Of a stretch of 64,000 bases of DNA, positions 63,053 to 64,000 are shown piece by piece (the first letter of the stretch is position 1; every line of letters starts with the position of its first letter). Source of the DNA: JBFGJY01 sp041576975 (GTDB lineage: Bacteria > Pseudomonadota > Gammaproteobacteria > UBA4575); the NCBI GenBank assembly GCA_041576975.1, contig JBFGJY010000002.1, positions 58,668-122,667 of the forward strand. The letters run 5' to 3'. The translations under genes and the position numbers were made by a program. The notes below the pieces were generated by a model. It ran no database searches, was not told where the DNA came from, and saw nothing but the letters and a program-made list of their open reading frames with translations.

Positions 63053-63082
63053 AATGTCTGATTTCGGCCAAAAGCGGTCATT
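63053..63082 (+). repeat. 30-nt bracketing palindromic repeat, copy B
   Basis: AATGTCTGATTTCGGCC followed by AAAAGCGGTCATT. It matches copy A closely and lies between the macro gene and the cysteine-rich protein gene, just past the 3' end of both (the genes converge). Confidence 0.75.
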
Positions 63083-63302
63083 GCTGCTGACAGCAACTTT
63101 TTTGCTGTTGTACTGGTGGGCATGGTACATCACCATAAGAACAATACACGCAACAATCACCCACCTTGGGTTTTAAAAGCGCACCACAAGAGGCACATTC
63201 ATAATAGTATTGACAAGAATTAGTTGGCATCTTTTCTTTTGACTTTTTGCCACACTCTGGACAAGTGAGTGTTGAAAATAATTGAAGTGAAATTTCAGCC
63301 AT
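63078..63302 (-). CDS. Small cysteine-rich zinc-ribbon protein (GDCC-type)
   Basis: This 74-aa protein has three sets of cysteines: CPECGKK near the start, CASCGALLKPK in the middle and GDCCVYCSYGDVPCPPVQ near the end, with a final CC pair. The pattern is a two-part zinc ribbon, and the GDCCVYCSYG block is shared by a small uncharacterised family that I associate with mobile regions, sometimes near metal resistance genes. It ends inside repeat B and starts near repeat C. Function unknown. Confidence 0.8.
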   Translation of the reverse strand: MAEISLQLFSTLTCPECGKKSKEKMPTNSCQYYYECASCGALLKPKVGDCCVYCSYGDVPCPPVQQQKSCCQQQ

Positions 63303-63316
63303 GTTACTAAATCTGG

Positions 63317-63346
63317 ACTGTCCGCTTTGGTTCGAAAGCGGTCATT
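63317..63346 (+). repeat. 30-nt bracketing palindromic repeat, copy C
   Basis: ACTGTCCGCTTTGG then TTCGAAAGCGGTCATT. The most symmetric copy: CCGCTTT pairs with AAAGCGG. It lies in the gap between the cysteine-rich gene and the next minus-strand gene. Confidence 0.75.
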
Positions 63347-63369
63347 TTAAAATAATTAATTTGTGCAAC

Positions 63370-63741
63370 TCACTTAAATTTGTGAATAACTTCTCTATTG
63401 GTTAGTTTATTGCCAACCCAAACAACAGCCTTTCTAGCTCCTGCCGAGATGGCTAATTCATGTAAAACGCGCTCTTCCACTTCTGATATACCACTATTTA
63501 TTTTTTCCATTGGTTGTATAAGCATCAACGGGCGTGGGGTAATCAGCCTTTTTACAAATAGTTTTTTCATACCATTTCTCAAGGTGTCTTCAGCTATACT
63601 ATATTCTGCAATTAGTTGTTTACCTGTAGTAAATTCTGGTATTGCATCTACTCTTATATGTTTTGCAGTTTTAATATCATGAATTTCAAATCTATTTGCA
63701 TAGATTTTTACATATACATAATTTTGATCTAACTTAAACAT
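63370..63741 (-). CDS. Short protein resembling part of MreB/actin-fold proteins
   Basis: The 123-aa product begins FKLDQNYVYVKIYANRFEIHD, then a stretch ending RPLMLIQPMEKINSGISEVEERVLHELAISAGARKAVVW. The last part resembles the MreB segment in which G-x-T-x-V-E-R-R-A-x-R-E-x-A-x-x-A-G-A-R is conserved. The protein is far shorter than MreB (about 345 aa), so it would be a partial actin-like module. ATG 63741 is preferred to a GTG 36 nt upstream inside repeat D. This call is tentative. Confidence 0.6.
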   Translation of the reverse strand: MFKLDQNYVYVKIYANRFEIHDIKTAKHIRVDAIPEFTTGKQLIAEYSIAEDTLRNGMKKLFVKRLITPRPLMLIQPMEKINSGISEVEERVLHELAISAGARKAVVWVGNKLTNREVIHKFK

Positions 63742-63758
63742 TATGGTTGTGGTGTTTA

Positions 63759-63788
63759 CTTGTCTGCTTTCGGCCACATGCGGTCATT
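63759..63788 (+). repeat. 30-nt bracketing palindromic repeat, copy D
   Basis: CTTGTCTGCTTTCGGCC followed by ACATGCGGTCATT. It lies between the MreB-like gene and the next minus-strand gene. The loop differs from copies A and B, while the outer arms are kept. Confidence 0.75.
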
Positions 63789-63823
63789 CAATCCATAACC
63801 TTGTATTTGTAAATCCGATAGCC

Positions 63824-64000
63824 TTATAATCGTTCAAATCCATCCGGCTCCCAGCCTTTCTTTAATAGAGCGTCTAGTAACAGCGCCATATTGATGCCAA
63901 TTGGGTCATTGATCGAATCAGAAATAGGCAGTAAAAATTCTTTTACTCCACCTTCATATTTCAGAATATATTCTTTTGCTTTCTCAATGTCTGTAAATGG
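63824..64000 (-). CDS. Partial CDS of unknown function (3' end only)
   Basis: An open frame on the minus strand runs from the window edge to TAA at 63824-63826, giving at least 58 residues: PFTDIEKAKEYILKYEGG, then KEFLLPISDSINDPIGINMA and LLKKGWEPDGFERL. It has a coding-like composition and a natural stop shortly before repeat D, following the spacing of the other cassettes. No family is recognised. The start lies beyond the window. Confidence 0.65.
   Translation of the reverse strand, partial: PFTDIEKAKEYILKYEGGVKEFLLPISDSINDPIGINMALLLDALLKKGWEPDGFERL

Noticed and set aside
62439..63788. Integron attC sites.
   Set aside because: The palindromes lack the GTTRRRY/RYYYAAC core sites and no integron integrase is in the window, so only a cassette-like layout is claimed.

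Overview
This window is a stretch of chromosome from a moderately AT-rich gammaproteobacterium. The evidence is the gene content and order: hslV-hslU-DUF971-ubiE-ubiJ-ubiB; thrB/polA/engB/cytochrome c4/dsbA, the order known from Pseudomonas; a YcgL-domain gene; AsmA-mutY-yggX; SPOR-argS-priA; and rdgB-rph-yicC. The cell makes ubiquinone (UbiE, UbiJ, UbiB, UbiK), has periplasmic c-type cytochromes (c4, c5) and makes haem (HemH, HemW), which suggests aerobic respiration. I cannot name the genus.

Layout. 1-7.6 kb: HslVU protease, ubiquinone genes and a UvrD-type helicase. 7.6-12 kb: a TRAP transporter split over two strands, with the membrane subunits directly downstream of homoserine kinase. 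12-18.5 kb: polA, a small secreted protein, a probable sigma-E-controlled small RNA in the Spot 42/ErsA position, engB, cytochrome c4, dsbA and a 56-aa ORF convergent with dsbA. 18.5-26.2 kb: NlpC/P60 lipoprotein, SLC13 permease, cytochrome c5, ComM-like ATPase, UbiK, then a nitrogen locus (TorF-type porin, GlnK, AmtB) behind a sigma-54 promoter with two upstream NtrC-like sites. 26.2-34.7 kb: polyamine synthesis (speE, speA), uncharacterised membrane and coiled-coil proteins, nadA, an acyl-CoA synthetase remnant and a frameshifted lipoprotein gene. 34.7-42.5 kb: SPOR-argS-priA, an ECF sigma factor operon with a DUF3106-type protein, and two copies of a structured intergenic repeat. 42.5-62.1 kb: housekeeping genes (HNH nuclease, hemH, Xni-like nuclease, M48 protease, rpmE, hemW, rdgB, rph, yicC, hsp20 with a sigma-32 promoter, a DnaJ-family co-chaperone, DegQ-like protease, moaD/moaC, AsmA, mutY, yggX) and tRNA-Phe. 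62.1-64 kb: an accessory stretch just after tRNA-Phe, where each small gene is bracketed by copies of one 30-nt imperfect palindrome.

The most interesting items are: (1) the predicted sigma-E-type sRNA between polA and engB with three C-rich hairpin loops; (2) the repeat-bracketed cassette-like genes after tRNA-Phe; (3) a dispersed repeat of about 127 nt whose two copies keep their pairing through compensatory changes; (4) NtrC/sigma-54 control of a porin-glnK-amtB locus whose porin gene has a stop codon in its signal peptide; and (5) two further exported-protein genes broken at homopolymers. Gene functions are assigned from recognisable motifs and family resemblance in the translated sequence. 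No database search was run.
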